Shown here piece by piece: positions 12,901 to 20,861 of a stretch of DNA of 64,000 nucleotides. Location of the stretch: positions 62,001-126,000 of the forward strand of contig DASPNR010000011.1 in NCBI GenBank assembly GCA_035626395.1, read 5' to 3'. The translations under genes were made by a program, and so were the position numbers. Each line of letters opens with the position of its first letter. Positions within the stretch are counted from its first letter, which is position 1. The DNA is from Candidatus Limnocylindrales bacterium. Lineage in GTDB: Bacteria > Desulfobacterota > Binatia > UBA1149 > CAITLU01. The notes below the pieces were generated by a model. The model saw only the letters and a program-made list of their open reading frames with translations. It made no database searches and was not told the origin of the DNA.

Positions 12901-13471
12901 CATCGCGATGGCCACCAACGACGGGCTGTCGTGCTCGGACGGCGATCCATGCACCGACGGAGACATCTGCGGCGCGGGCGTGTGCACCGGAGCGCCCGTC
13001 GACTGCTCCTTTGCCGGCGATGCGTGCAACACCGGTGTCTGCAACCCCGTCGACGGCTCCTGCGGCCAGCAGTCGCTTCCCGACAACGAGCCGTGCGACG
13101 ACGGCCTCTTCTGCACCGCGCTCGAGAGCTGCCAAAGCGGCCAATGCGTGGGCGAGAACCCGTGCGGCCTGTTCACCCTGTGCAACGACAGCTGCAACGA
13201 AGCCACCGACGAGTGCCGCAGCTGCGGTCGTCCGTACAGCGCCGAGCGCTGCGTGGTCAATGCCGTCTTCATCCTGCAGGGCGCGGTAGGGCTCCAGGAC
13301 TGCAAGGTCTGCTGGTGCGACGTGAACTTCAGCTTCGACGTCACGGCCACCGACGCCATCGCCGTGCTGCGCACGTGCGTCGACCTGCCGCAGCAGCTGT
13401 CTTGTCCGACCGGCAATGTCTTGCAGGGGCCCGAGGACGAACGAGCTGCGCTGCAGCCGGATGCCAATTAG
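9989..13471 (+). CDS. FG-GAP repeat protein with periodic Cys-rich repeats and dockerin-like C-terminus
   Basis: The start is ATG 9989, preceded by GGGGGAAA and followed by a long-n-region signal peptide ending PALAQ; upstream in-frame GTG codons are less likely. The protein has 1160 residues. Residues ~50-450 contain integrin-alpha-like FG-GAP blades (FGASVAVIGDQDGNGFADLAVGAPG and others). A CGNG…DEQCDDG unit follows, then short CTDDGNPCT units, then six exact-length 54-residue Cys repeats. Near the C-terminus, CVVNAVFILQGAVG and CDVNFSFDVTATDAIAVLRT form a dockerin-like pair with degenerate Ca loops. It is probably a secreted calcium-binding adhesin. Its stop overlaps the stop of the convergent methyltransferase-like gene. 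Confidence 0.85.
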   Translation: MLQKLRGQRRRSPIARSAGSASWLRRCGAAWTMLVCASAAPALAQYETIHDFSKISSETSIFLMLAQNDRFGASMAGVSDFGFDGFDDIAVGAPGDSSVEAGAGAIWLVGLQDDATINLAFRLQLDATNLQVGGGLGSSIDVFDGLSGAGPGGPDDIALVTGVPGFDGSLTDQGAITIILVNRFTFATTETVITFGVPGFMTNPSMNENFGASVAVIGDQDGNGFADLAVGAPGIDTGGVDAGGVYILLLGSGGTVVGFERIDASNGLAAPLAAGDLNGSSVAGIGDANGDGNRDIAVGAPGDNNLDDDNAADSGSVRLLLLGSDGSVLASRKITPTSSDFVAAGGTLAAGDGFGAALDFGNLAPAERNLIVGASGDSGNRGAIWILTLDGTNVVGAERVGFGTADFAADLDPAESFGASVAALSDLDQDGLREIVVGHPFDDDGMGAGAAWILSFGPCGNGVLEAAQDEQCDDGAREAGDCCSPGCKFDDVTAACTDDFNVCTDDHCDGAGTCLHEGNSNPCEDETTCNGTDTCDPATGTCMHSADLCVGGAECQTFCNVDTKSCANVVGDPCTDDGNPCTADVCDGMGNCSHPPNFAPCTDDGNPCTNDICNDAAVCDHVGNFEPCNDGNPCTLNEQCDGAGVCDPDDSITDGMACEDGDACTTGTTCMFAACGGGMAVDCSGMANDCNTASCDSMVGCLLTPVMDTTPCNDGSPCTLGDQCTGGVCAGTVKDCSGFSTICADGVCNDATGNCEAHPIGEGENCDDSLACTTGDKCVSGVCTGTPADCSSFGDQCNNGVCNAGTGMCEAVAVENGTGCDDGSLCTTGDVCTGGTCAGTPIDCSAQSDACNNGACNPATGGCEAVAVENGTGCDDGSLCTIGDVCTGGVCAGTPLDCSASGDQCNDGVCNPVTGQCEPLPKPNDTGCNDGLLCTVPDVCTDGVCGGAPMDCSVFNDQCNVGVCNPGNGMCIAMATNDGLSCSDGDPCTDGDICGAGVCTGAPVDCSFAGDACNTGVCNPVDGSCGQQSLPDNEPCDDGLFCTALESCQSGQCVGENPCGLFTLCNDSCNEATDECRSCGRPYSAERCVVNAVFILQGAVGLQDCKVCWCDVNFSFDVTATDAIAVLRTCVDLPQQLSCPTGNVLQGPEDERAALQPDAN
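12122..13093 (+). repeat. Six 162-base (54-codon) tandem repeats
   Basis: Units begin with the same Cys codon at 12122, 12284, 12446, 12608, 12770 and 12932, with a partial seventh at 13094. The consensus is CDDGxxCTxGDxCxxGxCxGxPxDCS…CNxGVCNxxxGxCE. Units 2-4 are nearly identical at DNA level over long stretches (for example around 12413 and 12575). The six units contain no insertion or deletion, which points to recent duplication, homogenisation or strong structural constraint. Confidence 0.95.
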
Positions 13472-14133
13472 GCGGCGCGCCCGAGAAACACCGTGTGGCG
13501 CCCGCCCTTGTCGCCACGCGCGCGCAGCGCCACGGTCTCGGCGGCGAAGCCTGCGCGTGCCAACGCCTTCTCGAAACGCGGGCTGTCGAAGGCCGACCAC
13601 ACCGCCAGGACGCCGCCTGGCGCCAGCGCGGCGCGCAGCATGCGCAAGCCGGCCGGCTCGTACAGCCGCGAGTTGCCGGCGACGGTGAAAGCCTCCGGCC
13701 CGTTGTCGACATCGAGCAGGATGGCATCGAACCTGACCTCGACGCCGTGCAGGTAGTCGACGAGGTCCATCTGCTCGAGACGCACGCGATGGTCCTCCAG
13801 CGGCCGCGCGGCAAGCGGCGCCAGCACGCCGCGGTTCCACTCCACGATGCACGGCAGCAGCTCGACCACCACCACCTCCGCCTGGCGGGGCAGCACGTCG
13901 AGCGCCGCGCGCAGCGTGTAGCCCATGCCGAGGCCGGCCACGAGGACGCGCGGTCTGGTGGCGCGCAGCGCCGCAAGGCTGCGCTCGGCCATGATCTGCT
14001 CGGAGCCGTGCGCGCGGCTTCCCATCAGCGGCTCGTTGGCCACGCGCACGATGTAGCCGCCGGCCTCGCGGTGCAGCGTCACCGCGCGGCCGTCGCCGGT
14101 CGTGCTCGAGCTCACCAGCTCACGCGCTCGCAT
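13468..14133 (-). CDS. Spermidine-synthase-like SAM-binding protein
   Basis: The protein has 221 residues. It has a Rossmann core with glycine motif VLVAGLGMGYTL, acidic strand end VVVVELLPCIVEWNR, and DAILLDVDNGPEAFT in the position of the spermidine-synthase DxD region. It is shorter than true spermidine synthase (~280 residues) because the N-terminal beta domain is reduced, so the substrate may not be putrescine. It overlaps the HTTM gene by 14 bases and its TAA overlaps the opposing TAG at 13469. It could equally be a methyltransferase of the same fold. Confidence 0.75.
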   Translation of the reverse strand: MRARELVSSSTTGDGRAVTLHREAGGYIVRVANEPLMGSRAHGSEQIMAERSLAALRATRPRVLVAGLGMGYTLRAALDVLPRQAEVVVVELLPCIVEWNRGVLAPLAARPLEDHRVRLEQMDLVDYLHGVEVRFDAILLDVDNGPEAFTVAGNSRLYEPAGLRMLRAALAPGGVLAVWSAFDSPRFEKALARAGFAAETVALRARGDKGGRHTVFLGRAA

Positions 14134-15028
14134 CGGCCTCCATGCGCCACGCGCGCCGGCGCAGCGGCACGCGCAGCGTCAGCCATCCGGGGTTGAACGT
14201 GAAGAAGTGGATCATGAGCATGGCCAGGCTCAGGTCGACGAAATCGGCGAGCATCAGCAGCGCAAGGTGCATGAGCACCATGCCCAGCCACAGCCACGGC
14301 CGCAGCGCACGAATCAGCGCCAGCGGCGCATACAGGAGCTCCAGCGCCAGGGCAGCCCAGGTCAGGAAGCCGAGCACGTACTCGTGCAGCCCCTGGAGCA
14401 CCTCGCGCAACAGCGTGTCGCGGACCAGCGGGCTGTCGAGCATGCGCATCAGCGCGGTGCCGTCCACCCACGACTGGCTCTGCAGCTTGTGGTAGCCGCT
14501 GTAGCTGTACGACAGCGCCATGATCGCCCATGCCGACGCCCATAGCGCCGGCGGCATCCGCCAGCGCGGCTGCGGAGGCCATGCCGCCGGCAGCTCGTTG
14601 GCGACCGTTCGCACAGGCGGAACCACGATGTGCGCGAGCAGGAGCCATCCGACGAAGGGGATGCCGGGATTGGAAATGAGCGGATTGCGCGCGAGCAGGC
14701 TCGCCAAGATGTACCAGAGCAGGAAGGCCGCGGTGCGATCGGCGATGCCGAGCGCGAGCTGCAGCGACAGCAGCGCAGCCACCACGATGGAGACGGTGAC
14801 GAACAGAGGCCGGTCCGAGAGCGCGTACAGATGCACCGGCAGCTGCAGCGGGCTGTCGCCGCCGTGGGGCAGGACGCCGACATTCGACCACAGCTCCATC
14901 GCCCACGGCAGGAGCTGCAGGAAGTGGAGGCACAGGTAGCCGCCAAAGATCATCCGCCAGGCCGAGTACAGGCCGGGCGTCCACTCCATGTGCCGCTCGA
15001 GGAAGAGGCCTCGCATCATCTCTTGCAC
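14120..15028 (-). CDS. HTTM-domain integral membrane protein
   Basis: The protein has 302 residues with about eight hydrophobic helices. The pattern of the HTTM family (related to the membrane part of vitamin-K-dependent gamma-carboxylase) is visible. It starts TPGLYSAWRMIFGGYLCLHF; later come SYSYSGYHKLQSQSWVDG, LTWAALALELLYAPL and LMLADFVDLSLAMLMIHFF. HTTM proteins have no settled biochemical role. It is flanked by overlapping genes on both sides (13 and 14 bases), so the three products are probably made together. Confidence 0.82.
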   Translation of the reverse strand: MQEMMRGLFLERHMEWTPGLYSAWRMIFGGYLCLHFLQLLPWAMELWSNVGVLPHGGDSPLQLPVHLYALSDRPLFVTVSIVVAALLSLQLALGIADRTAAFLLWYILASLLARNPLISNPGIPFVGWLLLAHIVVPPVRTVANELPAAWPPQPRWRMPPALWASAWAIMALSYSYSGYHKLQSQSWVDGTALMRMLDSPLVRDTLLREVLQGLHEYVLGFLTWAALALELLYAPLALIRALRPWLWLGMVLMHLALLMLADFVDLSLAMLMIHFFTFNPGWLTLRVPLRRRAWRMEADASA

Positions 15029-15579
15029 GGCGCGCTCAGCACCAGCGGGAGCGCGGGGTCATGGCGGCTGCCCTCACGCGGCACCAGCCGCACGCGCACC
15101 TTGCTTGCACCCTCGGCGATCCCGAACTCCCACAGCAGAACCGCCGGCGGCTCGCACATCGCGTAGTTGGACACCCACGCGAACATGCGGCGCGTACGAG
15201 GATCGGAGACCAGCACCGGTCCGTGCGCGAGCGCGGCGCCGAAGACATTGCGGCGGTTGTAGGGTCCTTGAATGCGCTCGTAGACCTCCGGCGTCAGCTC
15301 GAGCGACCGCTCGTTTCCGCTGCCGTCCAGCCATTCGATGAAGAAGCGCGTGGAGAACGTCTCGAGCCCGCGCAGCGGCGAGAACACTTTCGGGGCCGGC
15401 GAGGCGACGGTTGCCGCGGCCACGGCATGCAGGGAAGGCCGACCCGCAAGATCGGCCGCCATCTGCAGCAGACCCACGACGAGCAGCGCCGCGGTGGCCG
15501 TTGCGCGCCAGCGCGAATGGGGATCGGGCGGAACGGCGTGGATGACCTCGCGATCAGGTGTGGGCAGGTTCACCGGCAT
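15016..15579 (-). CDS. Single-pass membrane protein, operon partner of HTTM
   Basis: The protein has 187 residues. A short cytoplasmic Pro-rich head is followed by one membrane helix (ATATAALLVVGLLQMAADL) and a ~125-residue soluble domain ending SAPCKR. I do not recognise a family. It is first in the operon, and its 3' end overlaps the HTTM start. A partner or folding role for the HTTM protein is plausible but is inferred from position alone. Confidence 0.65.
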   Translation of the reverse strand: MPVNLPTPDREVIHAVPPDPHSRWRATATAALLVVGLLQMAADLAGRPSLHAVAAATVASPAPKVFSPLRGLETFSTRFFIEWLDGSGNERSLELTPEVYERIQGPYNRRNVFGAALAHGPVLVSDPRTRRMFAWVSNYAMCEPPAVLLWEFGIAEGASKVRVRLVPREGSRHDPALPLVLSAPCKR

Positions 15580-15775
15580 GAAGATCGAGGCAGAGCAGCA
15601 TGCCGCGCGGGCGATGCCGGCCCTTGCGATCGATCATCCCATCGACTGGCGTCATGAGAAAGGCGCAACCCGATCGAGGCGGAAGCGACGAGCGGAAACG
15701 ATCACGGCGCGTGTCGGCTCGCCTCCGGTGCCGCCGGTTCCCGTTGCAGCGGCGCCGCCTGCGCGGCGGCGGCCC

Positions 15776-17047
15776 TCAGCCGTGCCGCCGCCGGTATCGC
15801 TCCAGGAAGCGAGCGATGCGTCCGATAGCCTCGCGCAGATCGTCGCTGTTGGGCAGGAACACGACGCGGAAGTGATCGGTGGCCGGCCAGTTGAAGCCGG
15901 TTCCCTGCACCAGCAGGACCTTCTCCTCGAGCAGCAGCTCCAGAATGAACTGCTGGTCGTCCTTGATGGGATACATCTTCGGATCCAGGCGCGGGAACAG
16001 GTACAGCGCGGCCTGAGGCTTGACGCAGGTGACGCCGGGGATGGCCGTCAGGAGCTCGTGCGCCAGGTCGCGCTGGCGGCAAAGGCGCCCGCCGGGAGCC
16101 ACCAGCTCCTCGATGCTCTGATGCCCGCCGAGCGCAGTCTGGATCGCGTACTGCGACGGCACGTTTCCGCAAAGGCGCATCGAGGAGAGGATGTTGAGGC
16201 CCTCGATGTAGTCCTGCGCGTGCGACTTCGGTCCCGAGACGATCATCCAGCCGGCGCGATAGCCGCAGGCGCGATAGTTCTTGGACAGCCCGTTGAACGT
16301 GATGCACAGGACGTCCTCGGCCAGCGAGGCGATGGAGGTGTGCTGCACGCCGTCGTAGAGCATCTTGTCGTAGATCTCGTCGGCGTAGACGATCAGGCCG
16401 TGCTGCCGCGCCAGGCGCACCACCTCGCGCAGGAAGTCGACGGGATAGACGGCGCCCGTCGGGTTGTTCGGATTGATGATGACGATCGCGCGCGTGCGTG
16501 GACCGATCTTGGCCTCGATGTCGGCCAGGTCGGGCTGCCAGTCTCGGCTCTCGTCGCACAGGTAATGGCGCGGCACGCCGCCCGACAGGCTGACCGCCGC
16601 CGTCCACAGCGGATAGTCGGGCGCCGGGATCAGCACCTCGTCGCCGTTGTTGAGCAGGGCCTGCATGGCCATCACGATCATCTCGGAGACGCCGTTGCCG
16701 ACGTAGATGTCCTCCATCTGCACTCCGGCGATGTTCTTCTGCTGGCTGTAGTGCATGATCGCCTTGCGCGCGGCGAACAGGCCCTTGGAATCGCAGTAGC
16801 CGGAGGCCTCCGGAAGATTGTGGATGACGTCGGAGACGATCTCGTCGGGAGCCTTGAAGCCGAAGGGCGCGGGGTTGCCGATGTTCAGCTTGATGATGCG
16901 CTGCCCTTCCTCCTCCATCTGGCGAGCCTTCTCGAGCACCGGCCCGCGGATGTCGTAGCAGACACCGGCGAGCTTGGCGGACTTCAGCACCGGCTGCGGC
17001 TCGCTGCCCTGCTGCTCCCTTCGCTCCTTGAGATCGACCACTGCCAT
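15776..17047 (-). CDS. alaA: AlaA-type alanine aminotransferase
   Basis: The protein has 423 residues, close in length to E. coli AlaA, which it matches along its whole length. Shared stretches include CYDIRGPVL, KLNIGNPAPFGF, GYCDSKGL, YIGNGVSE-type VGNGVSE, PAPDYPLWTAAVSL, IINPNNPTGAVY and MRLCGNVPSQYAIQTALGG. The PLP lysine is K256 in FNGLSKNYRACGYR. It interconverts pyruvate/glutamate and alanine/2-oxoglutarate in the cytoplasm. It has an N-terminal extension of about 18 residues. It stands 44 bases upstream of the end of the hydrolase gene on the same strand. Confidence 0.93.
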   Translation of the reverse strand: MAVVDLKERREQQGSEPQPVLKSAKLAGVCYDIRGPVLEKARQMEEEGQRIIKLNIGNPAPFGFKAPDEIVSDVIHNLPEASGYCDSKGLFAARKAIMHYSQQKNIAGVQMEDIYVGNGVSEMIVMAMQALLNNGDEVLIPAPDYPLWTAAVSLSGGVPRHYLCDESRDWQPDLADIEAKIGPRTRAIVIINPNNPTGAVYPVDFLREVVRLARQHGLIVYADEIYDKMLYDGVQHTSIASLAEDVLCITFNGLSKNYRACGYRAGWMIVSGPKSHAQDYIEGLNILSSMRLCGNVPSQYAIQTALGGHQSIEELVAPGGRLCRQRDLAHELLTAIPGVTCVKPQAALYLFPRLDPKMYPIKDDQQFILELLLEEKVLLVQGTGFNWPATDHFRVVFLPNSDDLREAIGRIARFLERYRRRHG

Positions 17048-17091
17048 GTTCGTGCTCCTGCTTGCGCCGCGCTTCGTACGCAACCCGACGC

Positions 17092-18762
17092 CTAGCGCTC
17101 GTACGCGAGCGTCACGTCGTCGTTCTCGTCGTCGATGCGACCGGTGATGAAACGGTCCGCCGATATACTGCCACGAAATTCCCTCTCGAACATCGCCAGC
17201 GTGCCGGCGCTGGCCAGCTCGATCTGGCGGTCCCAGTCCATGTAGGTCGCGGGAGGAGGCGGACAGATCGGCTCGCAGGTCGAGCCGGTCGTGTCGACGC
17301 CGGCAGCGGCGCCGCCGAGAAAATCCTCGGGAATGCCGAAGTCGGGGAAGTAGGGGCGCTCGGCGCCCGGCGGCAGCAGCGAGGGGCAGGCCAGCTCCTC
17401 GTCGGGATTGGAGCCGCCGCCGAACAGCTCGTTGATGAATGCGGTATGCGTGCCGCCTGCCAGGGTCACCAGGTACTTCTCGGCGTTGGCACGGCCGAAG
17501 ACGGCAAGATGGTTGCTCGCGTAGCCGGTGATCATGTCCTCGTCGCCGGCCAGGATCATCATCGGCGCGGTGGCGCCGCCGTCGAAGAAGGCCTCCTGGT
17601 AGAAGCAGGCGAACGGCGCCAGGCCCACGACCGCGTCGATGCGCGGGTCGCGCAGCGTCGGGTGGTACGTCGCCGCAAAGACGGTTGCGCCGCCCAGGGA
17701 ATGCCCGATCGCACCGATGCGCGACAGATCGAGCTTGCCTTCGAAGGCGCCGCCCGCCTGCGCGTCGAGCGCCTCCAGCTGCGAGATCAGGTAGCTGACG
17801 TCGCCGGCCTGCGCCTCCAGGTCGAGCAGAGTGGCGCCGCCCGGCGTGTTCAGGTTCGAGAGCGGAAAGTCGGGCGACACCACGACGTAGCCGTGACCTG
17901 CCAGATGACGGATGAGTTCGGTGGAATCGGTGCGGAAGCCGCCAAGGCCATGCGCACGGATGAGCACCGGGAACGGTCCGCCTTCCGCCACGGGCGCGCC
18001 CGTGCTCGTCGAAACCGACGGGTAATAGATGTCGGTGACGAGCGTGCGCTCGGGCAACGATGGAAAGCCATTGTTGGCGGCGGTCGGGCGCGTCGTGTCG
18101 ACGAACGTCAGCGTCTGCCTGGCCGCGCGGTATCGGCCACGGTTGGCGAAGTCCTCCGTTCCAAGATTGGCCAGATCGGCTTCGATCTCGGCGAACGTCG
18201 TATCGATCAGGGTCGCGATCGCTTCGGCGGTGACGACGCCGATGCAGGAGCCGCCCTCCTCGGCCTTGGCCAGCGCCGCGGCAAGCTTGGAGTCGCAGAC
18301 GGCGGTGTCGCGAGCCACCAGGTCCCTCTTGATGAGCAGGCTCTGCGCCTTGGCGCCGCAGGAGGCGCGGCGGCCGGCCGCCTTCAGCCGTGCCAGCGCG
18401 CACGCGAGCGCCTCGCGCGTGCCGGCCCCGGCGGGATCGGTCAGGACTTCCAGCGAGTCGACGAGGGACTGGTTGCGAGCGCCGATGCCGGCCGCATCGC
18501 CCGCGGTGCGGCACTGGCTGCCATACTTGTCTTCGACGCCGGCGAAGGCGTCGGCGAGCGCGTCGTCGCAGCGCGTGAAATCGGGCACTTCACCGACCGA
18601 GGCGGCCAACGTTTTGACCAGACAGGCAACGTGCTTGCCGGCAGCCTTGTGCTTGCCGTCGAGACAGCGATCCTTGTCGGACAATGCGGCCATCGAGGTG
18701 GTGGACAGGCAGAAGGATGCGGCCGCCGTCATCGCGACGGCCCGGAAGGTACGAAAAGTCAT
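17092..18762 (-). CDS. Secreted alpha/beta-hydrolase with N-terminal Cys-rich helical domain
   Basis: The start is ATG 18762 with GGGGGAG upstream; the longer open frame lacks support. The protein has 556 residues. A signal peptide (…STTSMAA) precedes a ~190-residue helical region with regularly spaced Cys and the repeated idea C..K.KAAGK..AC. A lipase/dienelactone-hydrolase domain follows, with nucleophile motif GHSLGG, an acid candidate in GDEDMITG and a His in GGTHTAF. The fold resembles chlorophyllase and platelet-activating-factor acetylhydrolase enzymes. It should be a secreted or periplasmic ester hydrolase; the substrate is unknown. It is divergent from the phospholipase-A2-like gene. 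Confidence 0.82.
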   Translation of the reverse strand: MTFRTFRAVAMTAAASFCLSTTSMAALSDKDRCLDGKHKAAGKHVACLVKTLAASVGEVPDFTRCDDALADAFAGVEDKYGSQCRTAGDAAGIGARNQSLVDSLEVLTDPAGAGTREALACALARLKAAGRRASCGAKAQSLLIKRDLVARDTAVCDSKLAAALAKAEEGGSCIGVVTAEAIATLIDTTFAEIEADLANLGTEDFANRGRYRAARQTLTFVDTTRPTAANNGFPSLPERTLVTDIYYPSVSTSTGAPVAEGGPFPVLIRAHGLGGFRTDSTELIRHLAGHGYVVVSPDFPLSNLNTPGGATLLDLEAQAGDVSYLISQLEALDAQAGGAFEGKLDLSRIGAIGHSLGGATVFAATYHPTLRDPRIDAVVGLAPFACFYQEAFFDGGATAPMMILAGDEDMITGYASNHLAVFGRANAEKYLVTLAGGTHTAFINELFGGGSNPDEELACPSLLPPGAERPYFPDFGIPEDFLGGAAAGVDTTGSTCEPICPPPPATYMDWDRQIELASAGTLAMFEREFRGSISADRFITGRIDDENDDVTLAYER

Positions 18763-18902
18763 GTAGGAGCTCCCCCGCGTAAAGTCGCGAAAGCGAAGGT
18801 ACACACGCCCGCGGCCGTACGCCAGCGGGGAATCGGGGGCGGGTTTGGACGAAGCGGCGACATGGCCTAGTTTTCGCCGGCCGCTCCGCTCGTGCCGTCG
18901 CA

Positions 18903-19403
18903 ATGAAGCCTCCGATCCTGGCGCATCTTCTCCTTTTCGCATCGGCCTGCGCGGCGGCCGCGTGCACTCCCACCCATTCGACCATGCACCCGTATCGCAA
19001 CGACATCGGTCTGGCGGCGGAACTCGGCGCTCGCGCGAGCGGCCAGTGCCAGCGGCAGCGCGGCAACGCCGGACTGCCACCCCACCCCTTCACTACCGAC
19101 GGCTGCTCGGCCTCACCCGACGGCAGATGGAAACAGTGCTGCATCGAGCACGACATCGCCTACTGGTGCGGCGGCGATGCGCAGGCGCGCCGGCACGCCG
19201 ATGAGGTCTTCCGACGATGCGTCGCAGAGAAGACGGGCAACGCCCCTCTTGCCTGCCTGATGTATGGCACGCTGCGACTGAGCGGCGCTCCGTGGCTGCC
19301 CTTTCCATGGCGATGGGCTTACGGCTGGGACGGAATCCGCGGTTACGACGCGGCATCCACGCATCCGACTGCGCCGCCCAGGGGCGCCGAGGACGCGCGC
19401 TAG
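18903..19403 (+). CDS. Phospholipase-A2-like lipoprotein
   Basis: The protein has 166 residues. The N-terminus is a lipoprotein-type signal with several possible lipobox Cys (SACAAAAC). The core carries the phospholipase A2 signature: TTDGCSASPDG, then KQCCIEHDIAYWCGGD (the CCxxHDxxY catalytic motif with His-Asp), then RHADEVFRRCV and a conserved WRWAYGW tail. Secreted PLA2 enzymes cleave the sn-2 ester of phospholipids using Ca2+. This group has YW.GG where classical enzymes have CYG.., so catalysis is likely but not certain. A DUF4056 lipoprotein follows 74 bases downstream. Confidence 0.75.
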   Translation: MKPPILAHLLLFASACAAAACTPTHSTMHPYRNDIGLAAELGARASGQCQRQRGNAGLPPHPFTTDGCSASPDGRWKQCCIEHDIAYWCGGDAQARRHADEVFRRCVAEKTGNAPLACLMYGTLRLSGAPWLPFPWRWAYGWDGIRGYDAASTHPTAPPRGAEDAR

Positions 19404-19477
19404 ATGCCGGTTGCGCAACCCTGCGCAACTCACAGGGCCCTCTCGACAATCGCGCGTCGCTGATAGACTTAGAGACC

Positions 19478-20776
19478 ATGCGCCAAGCGTCTCGATCCTG
19501 GCCACACCTTCTCGGACGCCGGCGGCGCCTGCACATTGCTCCTGCGCTCCTGGCGCTGGTGGCACTTGCCGGCTGCGCCCGAATGATGCCGCAGTGGCGG
19601 GCGCCGGCCGAGGTCCGAGCGCCGGACGGTGCCGTTGCCGCCGCGCTCGGCGACACCTATCGCCGCGCCACCGCGGCGTTCGATCCCACCTCGATTCCGG
19701 AGGTACCCGAGCCGACCAATCTGCGGCCGTGCTGTGCGTTCGGCGCAGACCTCAAGGTCGCCGTCGGTGCGGTCCCCGTGCCGGGCTTTTCGCTCGACAA
19801 CATCCGCGGGCCCGAAGAGATCGGCCCGCACAAGTTCAACATCGGCCTGTTCGAGACGGCTACCGACGAGGAGCGCGGCGTCATCGAGCGCGAGAACAAC
19901 GGTCTCGTCTACACGTGCCGCGGCGGCTTCATCGACGTCGCGCACATCCGCGACAACGCCGACATGACCGTCTACCTCTCCAACTCCATCGCGCGCAAGA
20001 TGGACGCCGGCGGCGACATTCTGCTGTCGGACCAAGGCGGCACGCGCCGCATCCGCCTTCGCGCGATTCCCCGCCAGCGCATTGCCGCGATCGGCCGGCG
20101 GCCGCTGTCGCTGGCGATGGCGCAGTGGCTGGCCTACCAGATCTCGGTCTGGCACGAGATCGCCACTTGGTACGGCTACGGCACGATTCCCACCTGGCCC
20201 GAGAAGGTCTCCGCTTTTTCGCCCGAGGATCTCTACTCCAACCTGGTGGGCATCAAGCTGGCTGGCGGCATCATCGCGCTGCGCGATACCGGCGACGAGG
20301 ACGACTACAACCGTGCCATGAACGCGTGGATGGCCATGGCGCTCAAGCGCCTGGAGACGGTCCCGCGGCAGGACGCCCTGCAGGCGATGCGATCCGTGGA
20401 CGGAATCTGGTGGACGTCGCAGGCACGGCTGCCAGACTTCAAGCTGGTGCTGCGACGCGACTTCAACATCGGTCCTCTGGTGGAGCCCTGGCTGGTCGAC
20501 CAGGCGTTCGCGCCCGCGCCGGGCCCGGATGTGGGCTGCACCAACGCAGGCCCCGAGCTGATCCTGCGCGTGCCCTCGGGCCTGGAAGGCGTCCGCTTCG
20601 AAGACGATGCGACGCTCGAGATCGAGGTCAGCGACGCCGTGGCCGCAGCCGGCTTCCCGTTTCCGCGGCCGAAGAGCCGCGTGGTGACGCCGGCGGATTT
20701 CGCCGCCATCGTCGAGCGTATCCGGCGCGAGCACATCGCCGAGCTGGGCCCGCGCTCGGACCAGCCGCAGAGGTAG
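19478..20776 (+). CDS. DUF4056-family lipoprotein
   Basis: The start is ATG 19478; earlier in-frame ATG codons overlap the upstream gene and lack a signal. The protein has 432 residues. The lipobox is LVALAGC after an Arg-rich start. The mature part contains NLRPCCAFGADLKV and QISVWHEIATWYGYG, features I associate with DUF4056 proteins. Biochemical function is unknown for the family; the conserved HE and Cys pair could bind metal. It probably sits in the outer or inner membrane facing the periplasm. Confidence 0.72.
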   Translation: MRQASRSWPHLLGRRRRLHIAPALLALVALAGCARMMPQWRAPAEVRAPDGAVAAALGDTYRRATAAFDPTSIPEVPEPTNLRPCCAFGADLKVAVGAVPVPGFSLDNIRGPEEIGPHKFNIGLFETATDEERGVIERENNGLVYTCRGGFIDVAHIRDNADMTVYLSNSIARKMDAGGDILLSDQGGTRRIRLRAIPRQRIAAIGRRPLSLAMAQWLAYQISVWHEIATWYGYGTIPTWPEKVSAFSPEDLYSNLVGIKLAGGIIALRDTGDEDDYNRAMNAWMAMALKRLETVPRQDALQAMRSVDGIWWTSQARLPDFKLVLRRDFNIGPLVEPWLVDQAFAPAPGPDVGCTNAGPELILRVPSGLEGVRFEDDATLEIEVSDAVAAAGFPFPRPKSRVVTPADFAAIVERIRREHIAELGPRSDQPQR

Positions 20777-20861
20777 CATGCGCGTTCGGCAAGCAGCGAG
20801 TGACCGCGCCTGCCTCGCCACGCGATGGCGATGCCGCGGCCGCCCGCGCAGCTGAAGAGCG

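Noticed and set aside
12122..13093. CRISPR-like array
   Set aside because: The 162-base period is an in-frame protein repeat without unique spacers; no cas genes are near.
17062..18870. 602-residue plus-strand frame opposite the hydrolase
   Set aside because: No domain and shadow-like composition; the minus strand carries GHSLGG and a signal peptide.
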